Positions 31,262 through 42,800 of a stretch of DNA of 64,000 bases are shown piece by piece. Made by a program: the position numbers and the translations under genes. Location of the stretch: the NCBI RefSeq assembly GCF_017591425.1, contig NW_024465751.1, forward strand, positions 4,960,001 through 5,024,000, in the 5' to 3' direction. This DNA is from Ochotona curzoniae (Eukaryota > Chordata > Mammalia > Lagomorpha > Ochotonidae). The notes beneath the pieces are model-generated. The model was given only the letters and a program-made list of their open reading frames with translations, was not told the DNA's origin and ran no database searches. Each line of letters opens with the position of its first letter. Position 1 is the first letter of the stretch.

Positions 31262-32367
31262 TTAAAAAACTTTTTTTTTTTTTATTGTTGCTTACATTGT
31301 ATTATGTAGTACAGTTTTATAGGCGCTGGGGATTCCCCCCACCCCCCCCATACCCTCACCCCCTTGGTGGTTCCTCCACCTTGTTGCATAACATAGTTCA
31401 AGTTTCAGTTGTGATTCATTGCTTGCAAACACATGCCTAGTAAAGTTCAGGTCTTATTGTCCAGATAAGTACAGTGGCCTCTTGGGGAGACACTTCTATG
31501 GTCTTGAAGATAGGTCAACAGAGTAAAAGATCGGGTCAGTTAAATGCCCCAACAGGCCTCAGTATCAATATACAACATTATGGATATTAATTGACATAGT
31601 ATTGGGTAAACTATTGTAAAATTAATGCAGTTCCTCTTCTTCGAAACATCTGGGTTGAGACAGTAACAATGACAGTTCAAAAAAATAACAAACAACCAAA
31701 CAAAAAATACAGGTTAAATCAAGGCAAACATGTGGTATCTAATCTTTTGGATTCGCTCATTTCCTTAGCATTATAGTTTAGTTGTTATGCCCATTTAGCC
31801 ACAAAGTACTGCATTTTGTTTTTTTTAATAGCTGAGTAGTATTCCATGGGAGTAGATGAACAAAGCTTTCTTATCCAATCTTCTGTGATGGGCATTCGGT
31901 TGCTTCCAGTTTTTGCAATTATGATTGATTCCCTGCAATGACATAGGGATGCTGTTGGTTTGTCATAAATACAGGTGTTTTGGATATATTCCTAGGAGTG
32001 CTATTGCTGGGCATATGGTATGCAGTTTTTGAGTGTTTGAGTGTTCTCCAGCTGTTATTTCCATAAAAGGCTGTTTCCAATTTTGCAGCTCAACCAGCAG
32101 TGGTGTAGGGTTCCTTTTTCCCGCATCCTCGCCAGCAAGCGTCATGGTGTTCTTGTTTATGATTAGGGCCAATTCTTGCTGTGTTAGGTGGTACCTCATT
32201 CGATGGTTTTAATTTGGATTTCCCTTATTGCTAGGGAGCTGGAACATTTTTTCATATGTTTGTTCGCCATTTGGACTTGTTCCTTTGTGAAATGTTTGCC
32301 CATTTCCCGTGCCCATTTCTTGAGTGGTTTGTTTGTTTTGGTTTTTTGGTTGTTTAAAAAACTTTTT
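31262..32367 (-). mobile_element. 5'-truncated L1 with 14-bp target duplication
   Basis: A minus-strand L1 of about 1.08 kb. The poly(A) tail appears as T13 at 31271-31283; the 3' UTR includes a C-rich (minus-strand G-rich) tract at 31336-31370; from about 31820 the plus strand reads as antisense ORF2 end (GCTGAGTAGTATTCCATGGG, GGATATATTCCTAGGAGTGC, ATTTCCCTTATTGCTAGGGA). It is truncated near 32353. TTAAAAAACTTTTT at 31262-31275 and 32354-32367 is the target duplication. Less diverged than other L1s in the window. Confidence 0.85.
31336..31370 (-). other. G-rich tract of L1 3' UTR
   Basis: On the minus strand, G runs of 5-8 bases correspond to the plus-strand CCCCCCACCCCCCCC and following ACCCTCACCCCC. 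G-rich polypurine tracts capable of quadruplex folding are a known feature of mammalian L1 3' UTRs. Confidence 0.75.
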
Positions 32368-33267
32368 ACAGTGACTTTTTAAATTTCATTCAACAGTTGC
32401 AATGTATTGTTTTCCACATGTATTCAATTTCCTTGAAGACATTTGTTCCTGGTTCCCTTGGTGAGCATCAGCTCCAGATTTCCTATTTTGGGGTCTTTAT
32501 GCTCTCCATTTTGCTTGATGCTTTCTACCTATTGCTCTTTGCCCCATGATTCATAACATGCTTCTCATCTCCTCATCTAACTCGACCATCCATTCTGCAC
32601 AGCATTCCTGGTTCCTTGGCCACCTTACAACTGGTGTGTCATCATACAAGACAATCCACACTACGGTTTTCTACAATGTCACGGGATCATTCTTGACCCT
32701 GTCAGCTCCCAGCTAGCCACTCACTATCTTAGTCTGGAAGTTATATGTGACCCTTAATGCGTCTTTGAAGAGAATAGGCTATTATTCTATAGATAGAAAT
32801 AGAAAGAAGTAATTGATTACCAACTACTACAAAGTCAGTGCGATGAGTATATAGTTGACTGTATTATTGCCCCCAATTCTTTATTATCTTCCTTTAATGA
32901 GATGATATATGTTAGCTTTCTGGCATGGAGGCTTCTTACACTTCCCCAAAGAGTTGCTAAAAGGTATTTCCCCATCCCATTGCTGCTGGGCTTGGTCAAG
33001 GAGCTGCTTTCTCCAGTGGAATGTTAGCACTTGAGATATGGGCAGATGGCTTAAATGCATTTCTACAATTCGATTTGGTTTCTTATACTTTTACCTCTAC
33101 AATAGAAAAGGGAATCCCTGCAAACTACTGGCTCAAAACAAACAACTCCAAAGAAGTAACAGGGACTAAAGCTGCTTTTACAGTTCAAACCCTAAAGAAG
33201 TGAAAAAAAAATGATCAGAGTTCATTGGGCTGATTATTTTTCCCATCACAAGCATTTTCATGATCTA
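32368..33267. other. Unassigned sequence
   Basis: No gene or repeat recognised. The left part could be diverged older L1 or non-repeat sequence. Confidence 0.35.
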
Positions 33268-33625
33268 AAAAGCAGTGATTTTCAAAAAGATTTATTTACT
33301 TTTACTGGAAAGTAAGATATACAGAGAGAAAGAAAAACAGAAAGGATGATCTTCTGTCCGTTGATTCACTCCCCAAGCAACCACAATGGCTAGAGCTGTG
33401 CCAATTCAATGCCTGGAGCCTGGGGCCTCTTCATAGTCTCCTACATGGGTGCAGGGTCCCAAGGCTTTGGGCCATCCTCGACTGCTTTCCCAGGCCACAA
33501 GCAGGGAGCTGGATGGGAAGTGGAGCTGCCAGGATGAGAATTGGCATCCATGTGGGATCCTGACACATGCAAGATGAAGTCTTTAGGTGCTAGTCTACCG
33601 TGCTGGGTCCAAAAGCAGCAATTTT
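33268..33625 (-). mobile_element. CSINE with 15-bp target duplication
   Basis: Minus copy at about 33283-33610: AAAAAGATTTATTTACTTTT to GTGCTGGGTCC. Flanks AAAAGCAGTGATTTT (33268-33282) and AAAAGCAGCAATTTT (33611-33625) differ at two bases. Confidence 0.93.
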
Positions 33626-33639
33626 AAGAGGAATGTATG

Positions 33640-33800
33640 GATGTTTACAAGATGTTTCACACACATCATTTTAATATTTACAATAGCTCAGACACAGATG
33701 CAATAATTATTCTGTTTTTAGTGGATAATCATGATTGTACGTTGATTTAGTAACTGTCAAAGTCCATCAAACCTGTAAGTTTGACTCATGTTTGGCTTCA
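33640..33800 (-). mobile_element. MIR SINE
   Basis: ATCATTTTAATATTTACAAT, TTATTCTGTTTTTAGTGGAT and TTTAGTAACTGTCAAAGTCC give the minus-orientation MIR order. Confidence 0.6.
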
Positions 33801-35399
33801 GTGCTAAAAGTTTTAAACAGCATGACTGTATTCTATTCCTTTTTCATTGTCTGTGATATAATGTTGGAGGTGGTTACTGAAAACTGACTCCAACTGGAAA
33901 ATATGTGACCGGTCACACCAAAGACATCAGTGCCAGCAAACATAATGGTAGGAGTCAGCAGTAAATGAGGGGATATTTCTAATAAGACATCAGCTCCCTG
34001 GTAAAAGAATCAGCTATAATCAAGCCCCAGGTATGACACCAGTTCACAGTAATATTAATCATGAGAGACTTCTTCTACTGCGTGTGTCTCTTCTGGTCTT
34101 TCCTCAGTTCCACAGGGTCAAAAATCTTGATTTTCAGAAAGTAACTTAGACAAGTAGGAAGCTAATCAATCATGTTGGCCTCTCACAGCAGGAAGCTTAA
34201 CTGCAGTGGACCAAAGATGGGAAATGGGGTAGCTGTAACTTTGACTGATGGTTGCTGTTTTTAGAATTCAGAGGATAGAACACATTAATTAATGCTGAAG
34301 ACTCTTTTATTAGCTGAATAAAGTTACCTGGGTAACCAAGTAAACAATATCTGGTATGTTTTCTGCATGGTCAAATTGGTAAGTACAATAAATCGTAAGT
34401 TTCTTGAAGGAAAGTATTGCATGTTCTGCTTCTATCACATTTCTTATTCTTGTCCAACCATTCACCTCTGTCCACGGGTCTACATAAATTTGTCTTCCTG
34501 CTGGATATGCACCATTTAATCCTCAGTGCAGTTCTGATCAGTGCAGTATTTCAAGTGGACATATTCAGTACTTCAATTAAAATGGTTTGCTATTGAACTG
34601 CCCCATACTTAATCAGTTATGATGATTGACCTATCCAATGTTTACATGAAATTTGTTTATTGATTATTGATTCTCATGATTATCATTTCTGTACATCAAA
34701 GCTGGATAATAGGGATTAATGAAATAAGACGTAGTCTCTGTTTCAAGAAGTGCAGACATTCTCAGGGAGAAAATTGTAAGTAAAGACTACAAGGCAGCAT
34801 GTTATATATTATTGAAGATAACAGCTGAGTGACTAAGGAATTACATCAGAAGAAGAATCAGCTTTACTAGGAGACTAAAACTAATGTTTATACAAGACAA
34901 ATTCTCAACCAACTACTCAAGATACAAATAGTACTGTCAGGTAGATAAGAAAAATCTTCCACAACGAAGAGAAGAATACCTCCAAAGACACAAAAATGGG
35001 AGAACTCTGTACACTGAAGGCTGTGGCACTGGGTCAAGGCTTCTGTCCACAAAGGCAGAAGGAAAGAGGAAAGCTAGGAGGACATGCTGGCTCCTTGGGC
35101 AAAGTGAAAGACTTACCAGTTGTTCCTTGGCTTTCTAAGTGTGGGGTAGGGAAGATGAGATCTTGTTCTTTAAGTGTTGGGGAAAATACAGAGAGCCACT
35201 AGCTCTACTCTCCCTTCTACTATACGCCAGTAATAAGACATTGGGGTTATTGCACCAGAACTTTGCCAAAAAGTGTTCCATTTTGTTCTAGGCATTTTGG
35301 TCAACATGTACATTATGGATTTTTCATGCACTGTTGCTGAGCTGCTATTACTACATTTAAAAAACAGTCTGAGAAATAAAACAAGTCATTTCATATTTT
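33801..35399. other. Unassigned sequence with a 14-bp palindrome
   Basis: No gene or repeat recognised. TGTGACCGGTCACA at 33904-33917 is a perfect palindrome. A frame at 34996-35202 (68 codons) is unrecognised. Confidence 0.4.
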
Positions 35400-35729
35400 A
35401 ATTTTTTAAACATTCATTATTTTTATATTTGAGACATGGTGTTACACAGAAAAATAGGGACACAGAGAGATATTTTCTGTCTGCTGGTTCACTCCCCAGA
35501 TGGCTGTAATGGCTAGAGCTGAGTCAATCCAAGCCAGAAACCAGGAACTTATTCTAGATTTCCCATGTTGCTAGAGGAGCCTAAGGCCTTGAACCTTTCT
35601 GTGCTGATGTCATAAGTCATAGGCATGGAGCAGGATCAGAAGTAAAGCAGCCAGGACAGGTACTGGTACCCATATAGGACACCAGGGCCATAGGTGGGGG
35701 CTTAGCTTACTGCACTCTGGTGCTGGTCC
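35400..35729 (-). mobile_element. Old C-type SINE
   Basis: Minus orientation: CATTCATTATTTTTATATTT, GATATTTTCTGTCTGCTGGT, GGCTAGAGCTGAGTCAATCC and the end CTCTGGTGCTGGTCCC. Diverged; it is followed by a plus-oriented copy 130 bp downstream. Confidence 0.8.
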
Positions 35730-35861
35730 CAAGTCATTCAAGAGACCAGATTCAAGAGACGGGATTAATTCTAACATCTTAGGTTCAGTTGGAACTGAGA
35801 GAAGTTTGTAAGATTATTCCAGTGTGGTCCTCTGACCTCATATGCCAAAGGACTGTGGGCA

Positions 35862-36187
35862 GTACATGGTACAGGTACAATGGCTCAATGGCCTAATCCT
35901 CTGCCTACAAGCACTAGCTTCCCATATGGGCATAAGTTCATATCCTGGCGGCCCCATTTTCCATCCAGCTTCCTGCTTGTGGCTTGGGAAAACAGAAGTA
36001 GATGGCTTAAGTCCTTGGACACTGCACCTACATGTGAGACCTGAAAGAGGCTCCTGGCTTCATATTGGATCAGTTCCAGCCTTTGGGCCTTTTGGGAGTG
36101 AACCAGTTCATTAAAGATCTTTCTTTCTTTTTCTACTTCTCTCTGTAAATCTATGTTTCCAATAATTTTTTTTCAAAAAAAAAAAAA
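35862..36187 (+). mobile_element. C-type SINE, rabbit-like head
   Basis: Plus orientation: AATGGCTCAATGGCCTAATC, CTTCCCATATGGGCATAAGT, TTTTCCATCCAGCTTCCTGC, tail TCTATGTTTCCAATAATTTT and poly(A). The GGCCTAATCCTC head marks the older subfamily. Confidence 0.9.
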
Positions 36188-36267
36188 CACCTTTAAAATG
36201 GATTATGGCAGTGCTAAGACAAAAGCATTTTTAAAAATTATCCCCTAATCTTGCAATATTTTCAAAG

Positions 36268-36447
36268 TCAGCTCTCCCATGTACGTGCAGGGTCCCCAGG
36301 CTTTGGGCCATTCTCTACTGCTTTCCCAGGCCATAAACAGGGAGCTAGAGGAGAAGTTGAGTAACTGGAATATGAACAAGCTCCCATGTACGATCCCAAT
36401 GTATGCAAGATAGGGATTTTAACCACTAGGCTACCACTCTTGGCCCT
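36268..36447 (-). mobile_element. C-type SINE lacking its 3' part
   Basis: Minus orientation: GTACGTGCAGGGTCCCCAGG, AGGCCATAAACAGGGAGCTA, ACTAGGCTACCACTCTTGGC. Only the 5' portion (head and body) is present. Retrotransposition normally truncates the other end, so later deletion is likely. Confidence 0.8.
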
Positions 36448-37517
36448 TTCCTGTTAATTTTTAAACCCACTTCTATTTCAAAGGACCACTAATTTAATCA
36501 TTTACACTTAGCTCTTTAGAAAAAGCACAACTTCAGGAACAATAGAAGTCTAATGAAGGTTTGCATTCGCTATTCATAAAAAGCTGGAAATTGTAATTAA
36601 ATCCTGTGTATGCAACATTGATATCCGTGCTGAAGTCAGAAATCCCAGACTTGCACCTGCACCTAACCGAGTGCTGGTTTTGGTAATGAACACTTAGAGT
36701 TTTTTTCTCACACTTGTTTCTTGCTGTGGGAAACCGTTGCTAACTTTGGATCTTTTTCCAAGTAGAGGTGATAGGCTATCACTAGGCCATCCACATGCTC
36801 CTCGTTTGAAATACCTTTGTAACCTCAACAAAGAGCGGTTTAAGTCCCACATTTCAAAATAGATTATTGAAGCATTATACCTGCCTCATTGACCTGTGTG
36901 ATGAAATAGGGAATAAGAATTATACTTAAGTCATCATATCAATTTCCTTACAGTTATGCTGTTAGAAAATGGACCAATGCTCTAAAACCTGATTTCTTAT
37001 ATCTGGGTAGATTCTGAGTCTATTTTCAACATTGAAGGAAAGAAATTTTTAATTTGTCTCTTTCATTGATAACTAAAGTTTTAGGGTCTGAATTTCATTT
37101 TGAAATTAAGAAAATAATTCTCACAACTTTAATAGCTATGAATAAAAGCGCTAAATCAGATCGATGGTTCTTAGTATTGTTTCCTTGAAAAGGTTCTATG
37201 GTGTTTGTAAGGTGATGGATCCATGAGTTATATATCAGTATTTCATAGCATATAAAACTGTCAGTGTTATTACTTGAAGTTAATACTAACATTATTGCAC
37301 ATGATTTGAGTATCATAAAAGGAAATATAATATAATTAATAAAGTTTTGTTATCACAGTTGTGTGTGTGATTTTGTTTCTTGCTTTCTTTTTTAAGAAAA
37401 ATGAGGCACATCTTGTCAGCTAAATACTTTTTTCTACTATTCTTTTAATTTTAAATGCTGAGTTTATTGGCTCCATGTCTTTTCAACAAAAAGTCAGAGC
37501 TCTCTTTCTGAAAAACT
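36448..37517. other. Unassigned sequence
   Basis: No gene or repeat recognised with confidence over about 1.07 kb. Confidence 0.4.
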
Positions 37518-38440
37518 TTTTTTTTTAATGATACAATTCCACAAGATCTGGGATTTCCCTTGCCCCTCTCTGACTGATTCCCCCTGCTGACTGATTTCCT
37601 GTATATTATTACAATAATATAGTCCTTTACAAGCGGTCATGAACCCATCATTCTGTTATTCAAGTGTATCATTGCAGGTACGGACAATAGCAGCCAGTCC
37701 AGCACCCTATTGTCAAGATATATCTAACAGTTTCATTGGGAGTCCATCTTTGATTTGGAAGTGGAGATGCTTATTGCTTTATATCTTCACATCTGGACAT
37801 AATAGTCTCTATTACACAGTTACTGCACATTCCCTTAAATGAAAAGCTCATGAAACAAAATCAAAAATAGGAAGGAAGTTAAAAAAAATACAGTGCCATG
37901 AAGTTAATAACATGTCACTGAATGAACCACGCATCACTGAAGAAATCAAAAAGAAAACAAAAACCTTCTTGGAGAAAATGATGTTATTGTATGACCTATA
38001 AGTCAGTGGAGAAGTTAATCAGATAAAAAACTATTCTATAGAAGTGAAATCAAAAACAGAAATATCAAAACTCACGACTTGTAGCACAAGCAGTATTGAA
38101 AAGGCATTGATCTTGTATTTTGCAAGGAGGTTGCCTCATATCAGAGAAAACATGATATTTGTCCATTTGGGATTGATTTATTTCACTGAGAATAATGGTC
38201 TCTAGTTATGACCATTTAATTGCAAATGGCGTAATTTCATTCTTTTTAATGGCTGAGTAGCATTCCTTACAGTCAGTGGGCCACAGTTGCTTTATCACTC
38301 CTTTTGTAACGGGAATCTGGGTTGTTTCCATGTCTTCGCTATTGTAGACTGTGCTGCTGTTAGTATAGGATCATAGATCCTTTTCTCATGTGCTGATCTC
38401 ATTTCCTTTGGATATATTCCCAGCAGTGGGCATGCTCTCT
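37518..38440 (-). mobile_element. L1 3' end, antisense
   Basis: Poly(T) at about 37518-37526 marks the 3' end. The antisense 3' UTR has the lagomorph pattern (AGATCTGGGATTTCCCTTGC, TTCATTGGGAGTCCATCTTT), and from about 38140 the text is antisense ORF2 end (TTTATTTCACTGAGAATAAT, GGCTGAGTAGCATTCCTTAC, GGATATATTCCCAGCAGTGG). Diverged, not coding. Confidence 0.8.
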
Positions 38441-38792
38441 CTTTTTAAACTTCAAAGTGTCTTGCTTTAACATCCAAAATATACTGAAGTCTAAATTTTG
38501 ATGTAGCCAATTTTTCTGGAAAATTTTCCTCATACACAGAGATGTTCAGTCAGTAATGGCATCTGACTTGTAGAAATGTGCTCCTAGTCACAGTTGATTG
38601 AGCCCTATGTTATCCCCTGAACTTAGTACATCCATTAGATAATATCTTGAAATGTTGAGCTGACAGAAAGAATGAGGAAGTGTTATCAGAACTAGGCGTT
38701 ATTGATGACAATCCCCACAAGACACTTAACAACCACTACTGCGGTTTCGTGAAGGTCTTTGACTTCTGCCCTATAAAGACTGCTTCTTTCTT
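38441..38792. other. Unassigned sequence
   Basis: Nothing recognised; it could include the far end of the L1 to the left. Confidence 0.35.
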
Positions 38793-39111
38793 TTTAAAAA
38801 AAGTATGTATTTGAAAAGCAGAATTACAAAAAGAGGGAAAGAGGGAGAGGAAGACACATAGAAAATCTTCCATTTTTGGTTCACTTTCCAGTTGGCTATA
38901 ATGGCCAGAGCTGGTCTGAAGCTAGGAACTAGAGGGTTCTCCCCGGTGTCCCCATGGTTACAGGGACCCAAATACTTGGGCTGTCTTTTGACCACTTTCC
39001 TAGGGACATTAGCAGGGATCTAGATTAGAAGTAGAGCACGTGGGACTTGTGCTGGTGCCCATAAGGGGTACTGGTGTTGTAGGCTGAGGCTTAGCCACGG
39101 CAATGGCCCCA
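38793..39111 (-). mobile_element. Old C-type SINE
   Basis: Minus orientation: AAAGTATGTATTTGAAAAGC, CACTTTCCAGTTGGCTATAA, GGGACCCAAATACTTGGGCT, ending CAATGGCCCC. Confidence 0.8.
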
Positions 39112-39117
39112 AAATGC

Positions 39118-39350
39118 ACTTGTTTTCTATTCCTGCACATTACAACACTGCACAAACCTCAGCAACTTGAGCCAATGAAAGTTTATTAAGATTAGGGGCA
39201 AGGATTCCCTGGACTGTCTGCTCAAGATTTCCCACAACTAAAATAAATAAGGCAGTTTGGAGATGGAGTCCCATGTGAGGCTCGGGCTGATCCAAGACCA
39301 TGAAGGATGTTGGCAGAATTCAGGTCTTTGTGGCTATAGGACTTTAGTTT
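39118..39350 (-). mobile_element. Ancient LTR-like repeat, probably MaLR type
   Basis: GTTTTCTATTCCTGCACATT, then GAATTCAGGTCTTTGTGGCT and ATAGGACTT, resemble the antisense end of common mammalian MaLR-type LTRs (TTTCTATTGCTGCATAACAA ... GCAGAATTCATTTCCTTGCG). Family uncertain. Confidence 0.5.
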
Positions 39351-39829
39351 CATTTTTATTGGTTTCTGTTATAATGGGAATATTCCTCAAAGCTTACTGA
39401 ACCCTGAAATTTACCATTTTGCTCCTTCACAACATGATAGTGTGCTTATTTGAAGTCAACAGAAGATAAAGTTATATAGTGATCAAATTTTATATAGCAT
39501 AATATAGTCATTGGATAGCTATCACATTCATATGGATTGGCCCAGGCTTAAAGAGAAGAAATTAAACACAGCATGTATGCAAGGAGGCATATCTTGGGGA
39601 TCCTCTTAGTTTTGATTTTCATATTGGGGTCTGGTAATTGGACTCTTGTCTTGTTGTACTAGCCTAGTACCCTTTAAAACATTTGGTTTGTTTTGGTTTC
39701 TTCACTTATAACCATTAGAACATTACCTGATATGGCATATAATGCTTTCAATACCATCCCTAAAAATCCCATGGGATGTCAGAAATGGAGGCATTCTTAC
39801 TATGTAATCATGTAAATGAATATAATTAG

Positions 39830-39884
39830 AGGTCAACAATTTTGTGATTGATGGATAAAGATGATGTTCTTCTATGTGCCAACA
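39830..39884 (+). repeat. 55-bp dispersed duplication, copy 1
   Basis: Starts AGGTCAACAAT and contains GATAAAGATGATGTTCTTCT and TATGTGCCAACA. It matches 41468-41522 at 51 of 55 positions with no gap. No known repeat family recognised. Confidence 0.85.
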
Positions 39885-41467
39885 CATTCTTGACCTTGTA
39901 AATATTTAGCAGCTCCCTTAGGGAGAAGTGGTGAGTAGGATTGTTTCCAGTTGGCTTTCTTCTGTCATTTAATATGTTTTCCTGATGTTCATTCTTTGGA
40001 CAACACAACATTTAGCTCTTTTAGAATGCATGAAGTCAACTATATTGGCAACTCTTGTCTGACTTTAACACAACTGATTTGACAAATTAATTGATGCTCT
40101 CTATTTTGGCTGTAAATTACTGACTGCTGTGACTGCCATCCTAACATCAACAGCACTAGGCTATTTTCTACTGCACATTTGCATGCTGATCTCCCAGTTG
40201 TTTACTTAGTAGGAATCTGTTTTGTCTGTTCCTAAACCTGTTTATGCCAGCTGTCCCTGTTATTTCAGTGAAATATTATATAAAGTGATAAAATATGAAA
40301 TATGTACAAAACATTGTCTTCTAGTACTAAAAAATTAAATGCAATGCTTTAGAGGGATCAATTGGTGCAATTTTCTCTTTAAAAGTTACCGCATAATATA
40401 AGTGAATTAGGATTGAGCTAAATAATTTTAAACAACTGATAACCTAGCTTAAGAAAGATGTGAATACAGTCTGTTTTGCAAGAAAATCTTGGCTTTGTTT
40501 TTGCTTTGAAAAAACTAAAATAATAGTTTGCAGATTATTTGTTGCTATTAATTATATTGATAATAATGAGCATCATAGTTTATGATTCTTTTCATTAATG
40601 CGAACTTTTGATTATCCAGCCAACTATAATTTTAATGAACTTCTGACAAAAGCAATTCCATTGTAGTAGATTTTTGTCCCCTCATCTGCCGTGAGCTGAA
40701 CTCATTATTAACTCTCAGAGTTACAATGCTGAGTGTGTTTCTGGGATTCTTTTTTTCCTTTCCCCACAGGAAGGTGGGTTACTTCTAGGCTCCCAAGAAA
40801 TGCTTTTCTTTCCTTAAAACACTATTCAGCACTCTGCTACCTTCTGTCTATTTCCGATTTTCTCTCTATTAAAATTTCTATGATAGATCAACTTATGGTA
40901 GGAAGAGACATGCCTATTTTTGATGAATCAAGAATCATAAAAATAAGAATATAAATGGTTCAATTGCAGACTCAAGCGATAGTATATAAAACATGAGCAT
41001 AAAAAGCAAAACTAATGAGATAATGGAACTAGAGTGAAATGCAAATAATGCAGCTGACCAGATTTGTAGCTTGGGGTGAGTCATTCAGATTCCTGAAGAT
41101 ATAATTTCTACATCTCTGAAACATTTTGGAAGGTTGTGATAAACCATCAAGAACCTCCCAGAAGAGCAAGCAAGCAAACCAACATCTGTTGGAGATTATT
41201 TGACCATAAGTCACCATGATTTGTTCTATAAAAAAGTAAATAATGATTCTGTTGCACCTGAATAATCTTGACAAATCAGTACAGATTAGAGAATAGTGTC
41301 CATGTCAAGGGCACGGCCTGGAAAATATTCTATGTGGAAACCTGGAAGGAAAGCTCTACTCAATAGGATGTGTTTGTAAGGGTAGCAACAAAGAACTCGA
41401 TTAGCTCCTCTTTGTTGACAGTGACTGAACAGCACACTGGAACAGAGATGAGCAGCAGCAGACTGAC

Positions 41468-41522
41468 AGGTCAACAATGTGGTGATTGACAGATAAAGAT
41501 GATGTTCTTCTATGTGCCAACA
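41468..41522 (+). repeat. 55-bp dispersed duplication, copy 2
   Basis: Same orientation as the copy at 39830-39884, 1.64 kb away, four mismatches. Flanks on both sides are unlike those of the first copy. Confidence 0.85.
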
Positions 41523-41737
41523 ATAATCTTCTAGGTCAATAATGATGCCACTCTTGTTTTCCTATCTCCTCATGACACCTGTGTCATCAATTGTTAGGAT
41601 GGTTTGGATAATTTCTCTTTTTGGTCCTTTGGTATCTTCAGAATGCACCCTTACCACAAGTGCTTCTGCCCCTTGTTCTGAATTCAGACTCCATGAGTGT
41701 GGAGAGCCCTGAGGCAGCTTAAAGGATTCTGATATTA

Positions 41738-42053
41738 AGGCCTGGCAATAATCTAGTGCCTAAAGTCCTTGCCTTGCTCATGTCAAGATCCCATATGGGC
41801 AACGGTTTGTGTCCTGGCTGCTCCACTTCCCTTCCAGCTCCCTTCTTGTGGCCTGGGAAAACAGTTGAGGACAGCCCAAAGCCTAGGGACCCTGCACCTG
41901 CATGGAAGGCCCGAAAGAAGCTCCTGGATTTGGATCAGCTCACCTCCAGCCATTATGACCACTAAGGGAGGGAATCAGCAGATGGAAGGTCTTCCTCTCT
42001 GTCTCTTCCTCCTTTCTGTATATTTAACTTTCCAATAAAAATAAACAATTCTT
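41738..42053 (+). mobile_element. CSINE, host of a nested copy
   Basis: Plus orientation: GGCCTGGCAATAATCTAGTG, GATCCCATATGGGCAACGGT, CTTCCTCTCTGTCTCTTCCT, tail CCAATAAAAATAAACAATTC. A younger CSINE is inserted into its tail in the opposite orientation. Confidence 0.92.
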
Positions 42054-42401
42054 TTTTTTTAAAGATTTATTTTTATTATTTTTTTATCGGAAAGTCAGAT
42101 ATACAGAGAGGAGAGACAGAGAGGAAGATCTTCTGTCCGATGATTCACTCCCCAAGTGAGCGCAACGGGCCGATACTATGCCGATCCGAAGCCAGGAGCC
42201 TCTTCCGGGTCTCCCACGCAAGTGCAGGGTCCCAAAGCTTTGGTCTGTCCTCGACTGCTTTCCCAGGCCACAGGCAGGGAGCTGGAAGGGAAGCGGGGCT
42301 GCCGGGATTAGAACCAGCGCCCATATGGGATCCCGGGCGTGCAAGGCGAGGACCTTTAACCACTTGCGCCACCACGCCGGGCCCAAAATAAACAATTCTT
42401 T
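42037..42401 (-). mobile_element. Young CSINE nested in another CSINE's tail
   Basis: Minus copy at about 42054-42384, the least diverged in the window: TCTTCTGTCCGATGATTCAC, GAGCGCAACGGGCCG, CCCATATGGGATCCCGGGCG, CACCACGCCGGGCCC, many intact CpGs. AAAATAAACAATTCTTT (42037-42053 and 42385-42401) is a perfect 17-bp target duplication derived from the host SINE tail. Frames across 42084-42444 are artefacts. Confidence 0.96.
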
Positions 42402-42659
42402 AAAGATTGCATCAAATATTAATCACAAGCCAGATCACAGATAACCAATAAGAGTGCTGTCATTAGTACACATATATATATGTACTTGTAGCATTTATTT
42501 TTACATAGAAGAGTAGTTAATCCTCTTGAGAAAATGTCAGAACCATCCTATGTATTCAAAAATGTTGTCCCTTCCTTATGTGACAACTTATTGGACATTT
42601 TATCTTTTAATATTTTCCTAAAACTTGATTCCTATGACTGCATAATATCTAAGGTAATA

Positions 42660-42800
42660 ATAATAGTAATATTGGCAAAAATACGCTATGTGTAAGTTCC
42701 ATACTGAGAGCTTTCATGCTTTTACTTATTTAATTGTCACAAGACCTGGTAGCTTAACACTTTCATTATCATTACAATAACTGTCCCAGTGTAATTCTTG
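42660..42800 (-). mobile_element. MIR SINE
   Basis: GCTATGTGTAAGTTCCATAC, then GCTTTTACTTATTTAATTGT and TTATCATTACAATAACTGTC, matches MIR tail-to-core in minus orientation. Confidence 0.65.

Larger units (their letters stand above)
39351..41737. other. Unassigned AT-rich stretch, no SINE or L1
   Basis: About 2.4 kb with no recognised repeat apart from the 55-bp dispersed duplication. It has many TAAT/ATTA motifs and a strong 3' splice-like pyrimidine tract ending CAG at 40768. The frame after it (to 40954) is unrecognised, and no donor pairs with it convincingly. Confidence 0.4.

Noticed and set aside
40745..40954. Strong 3' splice-like tract (pyrimidines then CCACAG) with open frame after it
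   Set aside because: No good donor at the end of the frame and no recognised protein; such sites are common by chance.
42084..42444. Overlapping frames of 76-103 codons on both strands
   Set aside because: All lie inside a young CSINE; the same peptides recur at 9179-9507 and other SINE copies.
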